Below are positions 15,822 to 23,990 of a stretch of 41,842 bases of DNA, one piece after another. Position 1 is the stretch's first letter; each line of letters starts with the position of its first letter. The position numbers and the translations under genes are program-made. The stretch is from Actinomycetota bacterium (GTDB lineage: Bacteria > Actinomycetota > Acidimicrobiia > Acidimicrobiales > Ilumatobacteraceae), in the NCBI GenBank assembly GCA_018882725.1, contig VERK01000002.1, positions 1-41,842 of the forward strand, given 5' to 3'. The notes under the pieces are model-generated. The model made no database searches and was not told where the DNA came from. It saw only the letters and a program-made list of their open reading frames with translations.

Positions 15822-15831
15822 ATCGTAGTCT
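15822..15831. promoter_or_regulatory. Overlapping divergent -10 boxes
   Basis: TAGTCT on the plus strand (15826-15831) lies eight bases before the methyltransferase GTG at 15840. TACGAT on the minus strand (15827-15822) lies nine bases before the ATG at 15812. The two boxes share two bases, so polymerase binding in the two directions should be mutually exclusive. Confidence 0.4.
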
Positions 15832-15839
15832 GTCGAGTC

Positions 15840-16418
15840 GTGACCCGATTCGGAGCCGATTACTACCGGCGCTTCTACGGGCGTGGCGGAGTCCACGACA
15901 AGAACTCCATCGCCCGACTCGCATCGGCCGTCCACGGTCTGTGCTCGTGGTGGGGTGTTTCTCCCCGCAGCGTTCTCGACGTGGGGGCGGGGCCGGGGCT
16001 GTGGCGCGACTGGTACCACCGCGAACATCCGAAGGTCCGGGTGGTCTCCACCGACGTGAGCGAGTACGCCTGCACGAAGTACGGACACGAGCAACGAGAC
16101 ATCGCCACCTGGCGTCCGGCCAAGCCGTTCGATCTCGTGATCTGTCACGGCGTTCTGCAGTATCCGAGCGACGCCGACGCCGAATCAGCGATCGAGAACC
16201 TGGCTCATGCGTGTCGACACGTGATGTACCTCGAAGTGCCGACGCGTGCCGACTACCGAACCATCGTCGATCCATCGGCCACCGATATGGACGTACACCA
16301 ACGAACCGGCGACTGGTATCGCACGCGACTCGAACGACACTTCATTCAGGCTGGGGCCGGGTTGTGGGCCCGCAAGGGCGGCCACGTTCTGTTGTACGAA
16401 CTCGAACGAACGCGCTGA
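15840..16418 (+). CDS. SAM-dependent class I methyltransferase
   Basis: The 192-residue Rossmann-fold methyltransferase has motif I VLDVGAGPGLW (about 45-55), a second-strand acidic residue in VVSTDVSEY, and a post-II segment ATWRPAKPFDLVICHGVLQY typical of ubiE/methyltransferase-11 type enzymes. The substrate is unknown. The GTG at 15840 has no Shine-Dalgarno and is probably leaderless. It is divergent from the FABP-like gene with 27 bases between. Its stop is one base from the stop of the convergent saccharopine-dehydrogenase-like gene. Confidence 0.85.
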   Translation: MTRFGADYYRRFYGRGGVHDKNSIARLASAVHGLCSWWGVSPRSVLDVGAGPGLWRDWYHREHPKVRVVSTDVSEYACTKYGHEQRDIATWRPAKPFDLVICHGVLQYPSDADAESAIENLAHACRHVMYLEVPTRADYRTIVDPSATDMDVHQRTGDWYRTRLERHFIQAGAGLWARKGGHVLLYELERTR

Positions 16419-16419
16419 G

Positions 16420-17703
16420 TCAGACGCGAAGCGCGCGACGCACGGGGCGATCCCAGCCGGGCTGACCCGTGGGTCGCGGACCGGGCCACAGACGCGGTCC
16501 CATCTCGACCATGCCGTGATGCGACCCGTACTCACCGAGCAGGTTGAGATAGGGCTCGGCTTCGAAGGCTTCAGCACCGCGCACGCCGGTTCCCTTCCAC
16601 ACACCCGTGGCCAGTAGTTCGATCGCGACCACCGGACAAATGGCGGTCTGCCACAAGACGGCCTGCGAACCCCACTCGCGCATCGTGGTCTCGTTGTCGG
16701 CCACGTGATACAGGTACACCTCGCGGTGTTCGCCGTACGACGTGCCCTTCACCCAGATACCCGCGCAGGTCTTGCCGTGCATGAGGTGACCCAGTCGGGC
16801 CGGGTTAGGGAGGACCGCAGCCAGAACGTCACGCGGTGACACCTGCACGTCACCCACCCGAATCGGATCGGTGGAGTCGAGACCGAGGTACGCGAAGGTC
16901 TTCAGCCAGTCGATGAACTCGGCGCCCAAGCCGTACTTGAACGTGACGCGATTGCAGTCGACTTCACGCGGAATGAGAATGACTTCTTCGTGTTCGACGT
17001 TCACGCACTCGATCGGGCCGATGCCGGCCGGGAAATGGAAGATCTCGGGCTCGCTGAAGCACTCGGTGGTGAAGAGTCCACGCTCGCGCTCCCACACGAT
17101 GGGCGGATTGAGACATTCTTCGATGGTGGTCCAGATCGAGAAGGTGGGCGCGAAGTCATAGCCGTCGATCGAGAGGTTCGAACCGTCGCGCACACCGATC
17201 TCGTCGATGGTGTCGAACAGATTGTCGGCGGCGTAGCGAGCGAAGATGTCGGACAGGCCGGGCTCGACGCCCATACCGACGAGAGCCAACAGCCCTTTCT
17301 CACGCCACGCAGTGTCGGCGTCGAGTTGCTCTTGGCCGAGCGGGATTCCGACTTGGTTGTAGGGGTCGGTCGGGTGTGGCCGACTCAGGTTCATGGCCAT
17401 GTCGAGATAGTTCGTGCCGGCCCGGAAGCAGGCCTCGAAGATCTCTTCGTTGAGACGAGGGTCGCAAGCGTTGACGACGATGTCGGCCTTGGTTCGCGTG
17501 ATGAGCGCGACGAGTTCGTCGACCGAGCGAGCGTCGACTTGCGCCGCCGCGAAGCGGCCCGGATCGTCGAGTTCGCTCACCGCCTTCTGTGCGGAAGCCA
17601 ACGAGATGTCGGCGATCGTGAACGAATCGAAGAAGGCGCGTGTTTCAGCGATGGAGGCCATCGAGGCTCCAACGCCGCCAGCGCCGATCACCAGGATGTT
17701 CAT
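16420..17703 (-). CDS. Saccharopine dehydrogenase family NAD(P)-dependent oxidoreductase
   Basis: This 427-residue protein has an N-terminal Rossmann domain (MNILVIGAGGVGASMASIAE), the family segment VVNACDPRLNEEIFEACFRAGTNYLDMAMN, and GVEPGLSDIFARYAADNLFD, as in lysine- and carboxynorspermidine-type saccharopine dehydrogenases. It probably reduces an imine formed between an amine and an alpha-amino aldehyde or keto acid; lysine, homospermidine or carboxynorspermidine roles cannot be separated here. The ATG at 17703 has no clear Shine-Dalgarno. The 100 bases upstream hold no gene but contain a small inverted repeat (ACGGT-GTGA-ACCGT, 17727-17740). Confidence 0.88.
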   Translation of the reverse strand: MNILVIGAGGVGASMASIAETRAFFDSFTIADISLASAQKAVSELDDPGRFAAAQVDARSVDELVALITRTKADIVVNACDPRLNEEIFEACFRAGTNYLDMAMNLSRPHPTDPYNQVGIPLGQEQLDADTAWREKGLLALVGMGVEPGLSDIFARYAADNLFDTIDEIGVRDGSNLSIDGYDFAPTFSIWTTIEECLNPPIVWERERGLFTTECFSEPEIFHFPAGIGPIECVNVEHEEVILIPREVDCNRVTFKYGLGAEFIDWLKTFAYLGLDSTDPIRVGDVQVSPRDVLAAVLPNPARLGHLMHGKTCAGIWVKGTSYGEHREVYLYHVADNETTMREWGSQAVLWQTAICPVVAIELLATGVWKGTGVRGAEAFEAEPYLNLLGEYGSHHGMVEMGPRLWPGPRPTGQPGWDRPVRRALRV

Positions 17704-17803
17704 GAAAAATCAGTCCAATGCGGGGAACGGTGTGAACCGTGACCTTCTTTCTACCCGCAAAACGGCGCTGTGGCGCGCCACTCGAATATCAAGAAATGGT
17801 TTC

Positions 17804-18541
17804 TCACTTCAAGAATGATTCGAAATGCATTGCAATGTCCCGAACGACCTGCGGTTTCGCGACGGAATTCACAAAACGATCGCGATCGATACCAACGAAC
17901 ACCGACGCACCTTTCCAGTGACCGATTGGCTCATCCTCATCCACCACTCGCGGTAACGCGCGTGACCAATCGCGATTGGTGTCGATCAACGTGGTGACAT
18001 CGCTGTGAACCACGTGATCGGCTGATCGATACAAGCCGTAACCGATCGATCCGGTGCTCGACGTGACGATCGAATCGAGACCGGCCATTCGTGAGGCGAC
18101 GAAATCGAACGGAAGTGCAAAACCGGCCGCGCGACTCCACGTCTCGGCCTCGCTGCGATGCAGCCACGACATCTTCGTGACCGCGTGGCGGGCCTCGGGA
18201 ACGATTCCGGTTTCGCTCTCCCACCATTCGGGGGCCAGTTTCTTGCGACACCAGCCGGCGTCGGGTTCGGACCGCTCGTCGTCCCACACTGCCCGCACCG
18301 GTCGACCCGCCGAATCGAGAACCACCAGGCCCGACGCGAAGGCGGCCACGCCGACTGCCGAGATCACTGGATTGCCGAGACGACTCCAGGCTTGGTCGAT
18401 GACCCGTAGCCACTCGAGAGGAGAGACCTCACCGTCCTCGAGTTCGTGCTCGATCGTCACGACGTCGCCCACCTCGCGGCGCGTGTCGTCGAAGACACCA
18501 ACGGTGGTCGAAGCGAGAGAGACGTCGATGCCAGCGATCAC
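17804..18541 (-). CDS. Lone FGGY-kinase N-terminal domain protein
   Basis: This 245-residue protein resembles only the N-terminal domain of FGGY carbohydrate kinases. It starts with the phosphate-loop-like VIAGIDVSLASTTVGVFD, has AVGVAAFASGLVVLDSAGRPVRAVWDDERS (substrate region), and ends where the second, ATP-clasping domain would begin. Full FGGY kinases are about 490 residues. The 100 bases after the stop do not encode the missing half, so this is a single-domain or truncated form and probably not an active kinase. The GTG at 18541 starts four bases after the stop of the LOG gene, so the two are co-translated. Confidence 0.7.
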   Translation of the reverse strand: MIAGIDVSLASTTVGVFDDTRREVGDVVTIEHELEDGEVSPLEWLRVIDQAWSRLGNPVISAVGVAAFASGLVVLDSAGRPVRAVWDDERSEPDAGWCRKKLAPEWWESETGIVPEARHAVTKMSWLHRSEAETWSRAAGFALPFDFVASRMAGLDSIVTSSTGSIGYGLYRSADHVVHSDVTTLIDTNRDWSRALPRVVDEDEPIGHWKGASVFVGIDRDRFVNSVAKPQVVRDIAMHFESFLK

Positions 18542-18545
18542 CTGA

Positions 18546-19313
18546 TCAGACTCCCACGGTCTCGCCGATGGCACGAATCGGACGCAGACGGTGATACAGC
18601 CGGAAGCGTTCCACCGAGTGACGCGTGATGTGGGCTTCGGCCTCGGCCAGATCGTCGGTGACGAGAAGCAAGTCGAGATCGCCACGGTCGATCATGCCTT
18701 CCTCGACCATCACATCGAGTTGCGCCAGCAACGGCGCCCAGAACTCTCGTCCCATCAGTACCACCGGGAAGTCGCTCACTTTGCCGGTCTGAATGAGCGT
18801 CAGAGCCTCGAATAACTCGTCGACGGTGCCGAAACCGCCCGGCATCACGACGAAGGCGTACGAGTACTTCACCAGCATGACCTTGCGAACGAAGAAGTAC
18901 GAGAACTCGACGCTCACGTCGACGTACGGATTGGCAGATTGCTCGTGCGGTAGGACGATGTTGCAACCGATCGAATGGCCACCAGCCTCTTTGGCGCCAC
19001 GATTGGCCGCTTCCATCACACCGGGTCCGCCACCCGTCATCACCGAGAACCCCAATCGACTCATCGCCGCACCGACCTCGCGAGCCAACTCGTACTCGGA
19101 ATCACCCTCACGCACGCGGGCCGAACCGAAGACGGTGACACAGGGCCCTACGAAGTGCAGTTGACGGAACCCGCGCAACATTTCGCGCGTCACCCGGACG
19201 ACGGTCCGCAGCTCACGGCGTCGGAGTCGCGGACCGCTGAGGAACGATCTGTCCCGAGCAGCCGATGACTTCGAAGCCGTCGATGACTTTCGTCCCTGGG
19301 GGTTCACATCCAT
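18546..19313 (-). CDS. LOG-family protein (TIGR00730-type Rossmann fold)
   Basis: This 255-residue protein belongs to the LONELY GUY / lysine decarboxylase-like family. Signature motifs are GGGPGVMEAANRGA and PGGFGTVDELFEAL; the latter carries the catalytic region of cytokinin-activating phosphoribohydrolases. Characterised relatives cleave nucleoside 5'-monophosphates to base and ribose 5-phosphate. The start may be the ATG at 19313 (chosen) or an ATG at 19334, which would share the CATG at 19332-19335 with the divergent AhpD-like gene. The FGGY-like gene follows four bases after the stop. Confidence 0.85.
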   Translation of the reverse strand: MDVNPQGRKSSTASKSSAARDRSFLSGPRLRRRELRTVVRVTREMLRGFRQLHFVGPCVTVFGSARVREGDSEYELAREVGAAMSRLGFSVMTGGGPGVMEAANRGAKEAGGHSIGCNIVLPHEQSANPYVDVSVEFSYFFVRKVMLVKYSYAFVVMPGGFGTVDELFEALTLIQTGKVSDFPVVLMGREFWAPLLAQLDVMVEEGMIDRGDLDLLLVTDDLAEAEAHITRHSVERFRLYHRLRPIRAIGETVGV

Positions 19314-19332
19314 ACCCGCAAGACTGCCACCC

Positions 19333-19692
19333 ATGGAACTCCATATTTACGGCACCGAGGTCATGAACGACATCGTTCCGCTGGTCCACGACTTCCGACA
19401 CGCTGCTCCCGACGTGATGAGAGCATTCGCCGATCTCCACGGAGCGACGATGAAGGCGGGCGCACTCGACACCAAAACCAAGGAACTGATCGCCCTGGCA
19501 ATTTCCGTGAGCAAGCAATGCGATGGATGTATCGCGTCGCACGCCAAAGGTGCAGCCAAGGCCGGCGCCACCGACGCCGAGGTCGCCGACATGCTCGGCG
19601 TGGTGGTGCTCATGAACGGTGGGCCAGCCACGGTGTACGGACCGAGGGCACTGTCCGCATTCCGGGATTTCGCTGGAGGTGTGGCAACCTGA
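19333..19692 (+). CDS. Carboxymuconolactone decarboxylase / AhpD-like protein
   Basis: The 119-residue all-helical protein carries the AhpD core motif C63-x2-C66-x3-H70 (CDGCIASH), preceded by KTKELIALAISVSKQ. The redox-active Cys pair suggests an alkylhydroperoxidase or thiol-disulfide role; a carboxymuconolactone decarboxylase role is unlikely given the Cys pair. Its ATG at 19333 sits in a CATG that is also a potential start of the LOG gene on the other strand. The exonuclease gene follows after five bases, so the two are probably co-transcribed. Confidence 0.9.
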   Translation: MELHIYGTEVMNDIVPLVHDFRHAAPDVMRAFADLHGATMKAGALDTKTKELIALAISVSKQCDGCIASHAKGAAKAGATDAEVADMLGVVVLMNGGPATVYGPRALSAFRDFAGGVAT

Positions 19693-19697
19693 GAGCG

Positions 19698-20537
19698 ATG
19701 CCCCGTCGCTCACGTCTCACCATCGCCACCGTCAACGTCAACGGTCTGCGCGCCGCCGCTACCAACGGGATCAAAGGTTGGCTCGACGATCGTCAGCCCG
19801 ACATCGTCACGATGCAAGAAGTACGCGCGCCCGATGCCCTCGTTCCCGAGTTGGTGAAGTCGGTGGCCGGCCCCAAGTGGTCGGTGGCCCACGACGAATG
19901 CGAGCAGAAGGGTCGTGCCGGGGTCGCGGTGGCGTCACATCGGCCCATCGTCGCGCGCCGGGCCGGACTCCAGAAGTTCGCCGCCGATTCCACACCGTTC
20001 AGTGACAGCGGACGCTGGATCGAGGTCGACTTCGACACCGCCGATGGCCGTGGTCTCACGGTCATCTCGTCGTATGTGCACACCGGTGACGCCGAGTCAC
20101 CCGCGCGGATGGCCGAGAAGTTGGCCTTCATGCGAGCCACTACGAAGCGGCTTCAGGCGCTCAAGAAGACGAAGCGGCACGTGTTGCTCACCGGCGACCT
20201 CAACGTGGCGCACCGCGAAGTCGATCTCAAGAACTGGAAGGGAAACCTGAAGAGCGCCGGCTTCCTTCCCGAGGAGAGAGCCTGGTTCGACGAGTTGTTC
20301 GATCGTCACAGTTGGGTCGACGTGGCCCGCAAACTCAGCGGTGACGGCCCGGGGCCGTATTCGTGGTGGTCGTGGCGTGGAAAAGCGTTCGACACCAACG
20401 CCGGTTGGCGCATCGACTACCACATCGCGTCACCCGACTTGGCCGACGCCGCAGTGGAGACCATCGTCGATCGCGCACCCTCGTACGCCGAACGCTGGTC
20501 GGATCACGCGCCGGTGGTGGTGACGTACCTTCTGTGA
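19698..20537 (+). CDS. xth: Exodeoxyribonuclease III (AP endonuclease)
   Basis: This 279-residue DNA-repair enzyme of the exonuclease III/APE1 family cleaves DNA at abasic sites and removes 3' blocking groups. Key motifs are VNVNGLRAA (metal-binding Asn), MQEVRA (metal-binding Glu), TGDLNVAH (Asp/Asn pair), WRIDYH and the C-terminal SDHAPV with the catalytic His. The length is normal. The ATG at 19698 begins five bases after the AhpD-like stop. The 3' end overlaps the convergent membrane-protein gene by 34 bases. Confidence 0.93.
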   Translation: MPRRSRLTIATVNVNGLRAAATNGIKGWLDDRQPDIVTMQEVRAPDALVPELVKSVAGPKWSVAHDECEQKGRAGVAVASHRPIVARRAGLQKFAADSTPFSDSGRWIEVDFDTADGRGLTVISSYVHTGDAESPARMAEKLAFMRATTKRLQALKKTKRHVLLTGDLNVAHREVDLKNWKGNLKSAGFLPEERAWFDELFDRHSWVDVARKLSGDGPGPYSWWSWRGKAFDTNAGWRIDYHIASPDLADAAVETIVDRAPSYAERWSDHAPVVVTYLL

Positions 20538-21430
20538 TGTCCGTTTCGGCGCAACACCGTGACGGTGGTGCCGAGGACGAGCGCACCGATCAACGACACG
20601 ATGACTCCTTGCAGAATCTCGTTGTCGATCGTGTCGAACACATAGGAGCCGATGCAGATCACGGTCAGGATCGCTCCGCCCACGACTTGTTCGATTCGCA
20701 AGAAACGGACTCCCGACCAGAAAAGAAGCACCGCGACCGCCAGTGACGGGAGCAAGCCGAGGACTCCCCCGATGTCGCCCAGCCACACCGGGGTGGCCGA
20801 CACGACAGTGACCACGCCAGCCGCGCGGAGAACCACCGCCAATCCCACGTTCTGTTGACCAAGAACGAGAACGAGCGCGCCGCCCGCCACGAAAAGTGTT
20901 GCACTGGTGGCGCCATCCCACTTGAAGTGCTCCACGAGTCCGACGCCGATCGCCTGTAACGATGGGAGCAACGCGAGGCTCGCTGAGAACCGGGCCGACG
21001 GCAACCGAATGAAACTCCAGGTGGCACCCACCGCTCCACCGACCACGGCGATCCACTCTCCGTCCCAGTCGGCTTCAGCGAGGAGCAGCGCACCGGCGGC
21101 AACGAAGGACCCAAGCGCGATGAGTTCGAGAACCTCACCAGCGGTCGGTTGCCAATCGCGACCGCGGATGAACTTCTGCGCCAACCACGCGGCGACGAGG
21201 AAGACTCCGTAGAGAGCAATGGCAATGGATACCTTCGACGCTTCTTCGAACAACGCGACGACGAGGCGAACGAGGCCGAGCGCAAGAATGGCGAGACCGA
21301 GATACGTGAGCGCCGATCGCCACTGGATGCGATATCGAGGCGCCCGCAGCAACTCGTCAGCCTTGGCAGGACCGATTCGTCGATCGACGACCAATTCCTG
21401 GACCAGTTCGGACAACGTCTTGTCAGCCAT
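20504..21430 (-). CDS. Multi-pass membrane protein (DUF2157-like)
   Basis: The 308-residue protein has an N-terminal cytoplasmic region of about 35 residues (MADKTLSELVQELVVDRRIG) followed by eight to ten hydrophobic helices, the last ending near residue 293, and a short basic tail. The overall plan resembles DUF2157 proteins, but the match is by layout only. No catalytic motif is visible. ATG 21430 follows GAGGAGG at six bases, a strong ribosome-binding site. Its 3' end overlaps the exonuclease gene on the opposite strand. Confidence 0.75.
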   Translation of the reverse strand: MADKTLSELVQELVVDRRIGPAKADELLRAPRYRIQWRSALTYLGLAILALGLVRLVVALFEEASKVSIAIALYGVFLVAAWLAQKFIRGRDWQPTAGEVLELIALGSFVAAGALLLAEADWDGEWIAVVGGAVGATWSFIRLPSARFSASLALLPSLQAIGVGLVEHFKWDGATSATLFVAGGALVLVLGQQNVGLAVVLRAAGVVTVVSATPVWLGDIGGVLGLLPSLAVAVLLFWSGVRFLRIEQVVGGAILTVICIGSYVFDTIDNEILQGVIVSLIGALVLGTTVTVLRRNGHHRRYVTTTGA

Positions 21431-21519
21431 CTCGACCTCCTCGACGCATCGAAACACCCAGCACAGGGGAAAGGTGATCGACCAAGCACGATCGGGACGA
21501 ACGTTCGTCCCGACCGCGA

Positions 21520-21888
21520 TCAGCGAGAACCGTTGGCTGTGCGGTAGGCGCGATAGACCGACACGAGCGAGTCCTTCTGCTCGTCGGTCAACGACGAGTC
21601 AGCGCGGATGGCGTCTTCGGCGGTCGAGGGCACGATCTCGACTGCTGCGTCGTCGTCGAGCATGCCGGCATCGCCGAGCAGTTCTTCGGCCGAGACGTTG
21701 AGGGCCTTGGCGATCGAACGCACCACGCGAACCGACGGTTCGTGAAGACCTCGTTCGATCTGACTGAGATACGGGTTCGACACCTGCGCCAGTTCAGCCA
21801 ACTGGCGCAGACTCATCTGCGCGAGTTGGCGCTGGCGACGAATGGTGGCACCGAGGACACCCAGTCGATTGCTCCAGTCGTCGCTCAT
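21520..21888 (-). CDS. XRE-family helix-turn-helix transcriptional regulator
   Basis: The 122-residue protein has an HTH domain at about 10-72 (IRRQRQLAQMSLRQLAELAQVSNPYLSQIERG) and a short C-terminal acidic tail (from about 75). It closely resembles mycobacterial Rv0474, which sits beside hbhA. It is the second gene behind the phasin/HBHA-like gene (19-base gap), so the two are probably one transcript driven from the promoter at 22259-22287. It may bind the palindrome in that promoter, but this is inference. Confidence 0.88.
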   Translation of the reverse strand: MSDDWSNRLGVLGATIRRQRQLAQMSLRQLAELAQVSNPYLSQIERGLHEPSVRVVRSIAKALNVSAEELLGDAGMLDDDAAVEIVPSTAEDAIRADSSLTDEQKDSLVSVYRAYRTANGSR

Positions 21889-21907
21889 GAGGAGGCGACG
21901 AACCGGC

Positions 21908-22252
21908 TCAGGAGGCCGGGGCGACCGTCTTGGCGATCTTGCTGGCGAACTCGATCTGCGCCTGGGCGACCTTGACGGCGAAGTCGATGTTGGCCGTGAT
22001 CGCCTTGCGGACGTTCACAACGACCGGGCGAGCCTTGGCCGGGGCCACGCGGTCGACGGTGGCGACGGCGCGCTCGACGACGGCGATCGTGCGCTCCTGG
22101 CCCTTGGCCACGCCCGTGGCCAGTGCGGCGCGGGCGACTTCGGGCTTGAGGTTGGCGGTCACCTTGTTGACCAGAACGCGCGGATCGCGCGACGAGGCGG
22201 CCTCGGCGACAGGGGCGGTGGTTGCTTCTTCGGTGGTCTTTTTCTGAGCCAT
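21908..22252 (-). CDS. Phasin/HBHA-like alpha-helical protein
   Basis: The 114-residue protein is rich in Ala, Lys, Val and Glu, with long amphipathic helices (LVNKVTANLKPEVARAALATGVA and KVAQAQIEFASKIAKT). It has no membrane helix. The composition and its place directly upstream of an Rv0474-type XRE regulator recall heparin-binding haemagglutinin (HBHA) or phasin-like lipid-droplet/granule proteins. This family call is tentative because the lysine-rich HBHA tail is absent. ATG 22252 is leaderless, with its -10 box seven bases upstream. Confidence 0.65.
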   Translation of the reverse strand: MAQKKTTEEATTAPVAEAASSRDPRVLVNKVTANLKPEVARAALATGVAKGQERTIAVVERAVATVDRVAPAKARPVVVNVRKAITANIDFAVKVAQAQIEFASKIAKTVAPAS

Positions 22253-22258
22253 GCTTGA

Positions 22259-22287
22259 AGAATACGACCGAGTGCTTGGTATGCCAA
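22259..22287 (-). promoter_or_regulatory. Sigma70-type promoter of the phasin-like/XRE operon
   Basis: Read on the minus strand, TTGGCA (22287-22282), a 17-base spacer and TATTCT (22264-22259) form a good -35/-10 pair. The start codon at 22252 lies six bases further on, which implies a leaderless mRNA. The -35 box is embedded in a palindrome. Confidence 0.7.
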
Positions 22288-22289
22288 GC
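22274..22289. promoter_or_regulatory. Operator-like palindrome GCTTGG-TATG-CCAAGC
   Basis: Perfect six-base arms surround a four-base spacer and cover the -35 box of the promoter at 22259-22287. A bound repressor here would block transcription. Candidates are the XRE protein encoded in the same operon or the TetR regulator whose gene ends just upstream at 22330. Confidence 0.6.
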
Positions 22290-22329
22290 GGAACTGCCGT
22301 GCCGCTGGTCACTCCATCGCGTCGGGCGC

Positions 22330-23007
22330 TCAGGACTGTTTGGGCTGGTCAGGGAACATCGAGGCCACGAAGAACCCCATCAGACCGAACCAGGCGGCCG
22401 GGGTCGGCCCGTCGTCACCCAGCACGCCCACGATATTCGAGCCCAGGCTGAGGGCGTTGATGGCCGTGGCCACGGCGACGGGGTCGAGGTCGTCGCGGAA
22501 CATGCCGCGCTGCTGAGCCTTGGTGAGCACGTCGACGAAGGCGCGCTGGCCTCGCACCTGCAGATCACGCATCAGTTCGCGAAGTTCAGGGTCGCGACGG
22601 GTGCTCACGAGCAACTCGAACCTTCGCCACCGGGCGTCCACGTGTTCGGGATCGAATGGGTTGGCCAAGAACGGCGTCAACTGCGCGAGGTAGTCGTCGC
22701 GGCCAGTTGCCGTGTCGAGGGCGGTGTTGATGCCTTCCACGGTCGCTTCGATGGATCGCCGAAGATGTTCGGCCAGTGCCTGCCGAATGAGATCGTCACG
22801 ATCTCGGAAATGCCAGTAGAGCGAGCCGGTTGTGACCCCGACCTCGGAGATGATGTCGTCGAGACGAACCGCGTCGATGCCCTTCTCGAAGATCAAATCG
22901 AGCGTCGCATCGATGAGGGCCATGCGCGAGTCGATGCGCGGCTTCGGCTTGGGTGAACTCGCTTTCGAGCGCGCCGGGCGATGCGCCGGACGTCGTGATG
23001 TCGTCAC
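22330..23007 (-). CDS. TetR/AcrR-family transcriptional regulator
   Basis: The 225-residue protein has a basic N-terminal tail (1-27) and a TetR HTH at about 30-76 (IDATLDLIFEKGIDAVRLDDIISEVGVTTGSLYWHFRDRDDLI). An all-helical ligand-binding domain follows, to residue 220. Ligand and targets are unknown. The start is GTG 23007; a later ATG (MALIDATL) would still include the HTH. The nucleoside-hydrolase gene ends 33 bases upstream on the same strand. Confidence 0.88.
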   Translation of the reverse strand: MTTSRRPAHRPARSKASSPKPKPRIDSRMALIDATLDLIFEKGIDAVRLDDIISEVGVTTGSLYWHFRDRDDLIRQALAEHLRRSIEATVEGINTALDTATGRDDYLAQLTPFLANPFDPEHVDARWRRFELLVSTRRDPELRELMRDLQVRGQRAFVDVLTKAQQRGMFRDDLDPVAVATAINALSLGSNIVGVLGDDGPTPAAWFGLMGFFVASMFPDQPKQS

Positions 23008-23040
23008 GCACGAAACTGTACAGGGCGATTCGAAGTTGGC

Positions 23041-23925
23041 TCAACGGCTGGTACTCACACCCAGAACCTTCAGGAAAGCCTCGTGTGTATGGTCTACCTC
23101 GAGGTCGGTGACGACTTCGATTTTCGACGACCCGTCCAGGGCCCCCCGCACTCGGCCATCCGCCTCGACCGTCACCGCCATCGGCGTGAACGTGAAGAGG
23201 TGGGGGTGGGTCACCGCGAGCAACGTGAGCGGATCGTGGGCCCAACTCCGATCGTTCGGCATCCCGGGACGAAGACTCGACAGCCATTGCCAGAACCGTC
23301 GAGCTTGATCGGCCATCACCTCGCCGAGGGGATGCACGGCCGCGATGCAATCGACATCGGTCTCGTCGACTGCGACGCGCAAAGTTTGGTCGAGTGGTAC
23401 GACCGTGATGGCTGCGCCCGATGTCATCACGATCTCTGTGGCATCGACATCGCAGGCGAAGTTGTGCTCGGGCCAGCCGGCCTGGAACTCGCCGCCCATC
23501 ACGAACAATCGCCGAACATTGCGAGCAAACAACGGGTCGCGTTGGATCGCAGTAGCGATGTTGGTCAAGGGACCGATGGCGAGCACATCGAGAGTTCCGG
23601 GGTCAGTGGCCGCCAGCTCGATCAGCACGTCAACTGCATCTCGGGACGCGTACGACGCATCGTTCATGCCGGGAACACCCTCACCCTCGTGACCACCCCA
23701 CACGACGGCCTTTCCGCTCATGGGTTGCTCGCACCCTCGATACACCGGGACATCGAGACCCAGCGTGGACAGCGCGACCGATGCGAGCCGTGCCCGCAGG
23801 TCGGTGTCGCCGTACACAACCGTGACCGCTTCGAGCTCGACCGTTGGAAGGCCCGGCACCATGGCGAGCGTCCAGAGATCGTCCACATCGGTTCCGATGT
23901 CAGTGTCGATTACGAGACGAGTCAC
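23041..23925 (-). CDS. Inosine-uridine-type nucleoside hydrolase
   Basis: This 294-residue cytoplasmic enzyme splits ribonucleosides to base and ribose. The Asp-rich calcium site is visible near the N-terminus (VIDTDIGTDVDD, residues 5-16). The family segments LAIGPLTNIATAI, LFVMGGEF, EHNFACDVDA and the late WAHDPLTLL (His/Asp of the active site) are all present. The GTG at 23925 follows AGAGAGG at eight bases. It fits a purine-salvage theme with the BMP importer at 9.2 kb and the MTA/SAH nucleosidase-like gene at 24.7 kb. Confidence 0.9.
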   Translation of the reverse strand: MTRLVIDTDIGTDVDDLWTLAMVPGLPTVELEAVTVVYGDTDLRARLASVALSTLGLDVPVYRGCEQPMSGKAVVWGGHEGEGVPGMNDASYASRDAVDVLIELAATDPGTLDVLAIGPLTNIATAIQRDPLFARNVRRLFVMGGEFQAGWPEHNFACDVDATEIVMTSGAAITVVPLDQTLRVAVDETDVDCIAAVHPLGEVMADQARRFWQWLSSLRPGMPNDRSWAHDPLTLLAVTHPHLFTFTPMAVTVEADGRVRGALDGSSKIEVVTDLEVDHTHEAFLKVLGVSTSR

Positions 23926-23977
23926 CGTGTCATCCTCTCTCACCCACGAGCCCGACCCACGAATCACCGTCTCGGCC

Positions 23978-23983
23978 TACCAT
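23978..23983 (+). promoter_or_regulatory. TANNNT box for leaderless start at 23991
   Basis: TACCAT lies seven bases before the ATG at 23991, in a sequence without a Shine-Dalgarno. Confidence 0.4.
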
Positions 23984-23990
23984 CACAACC

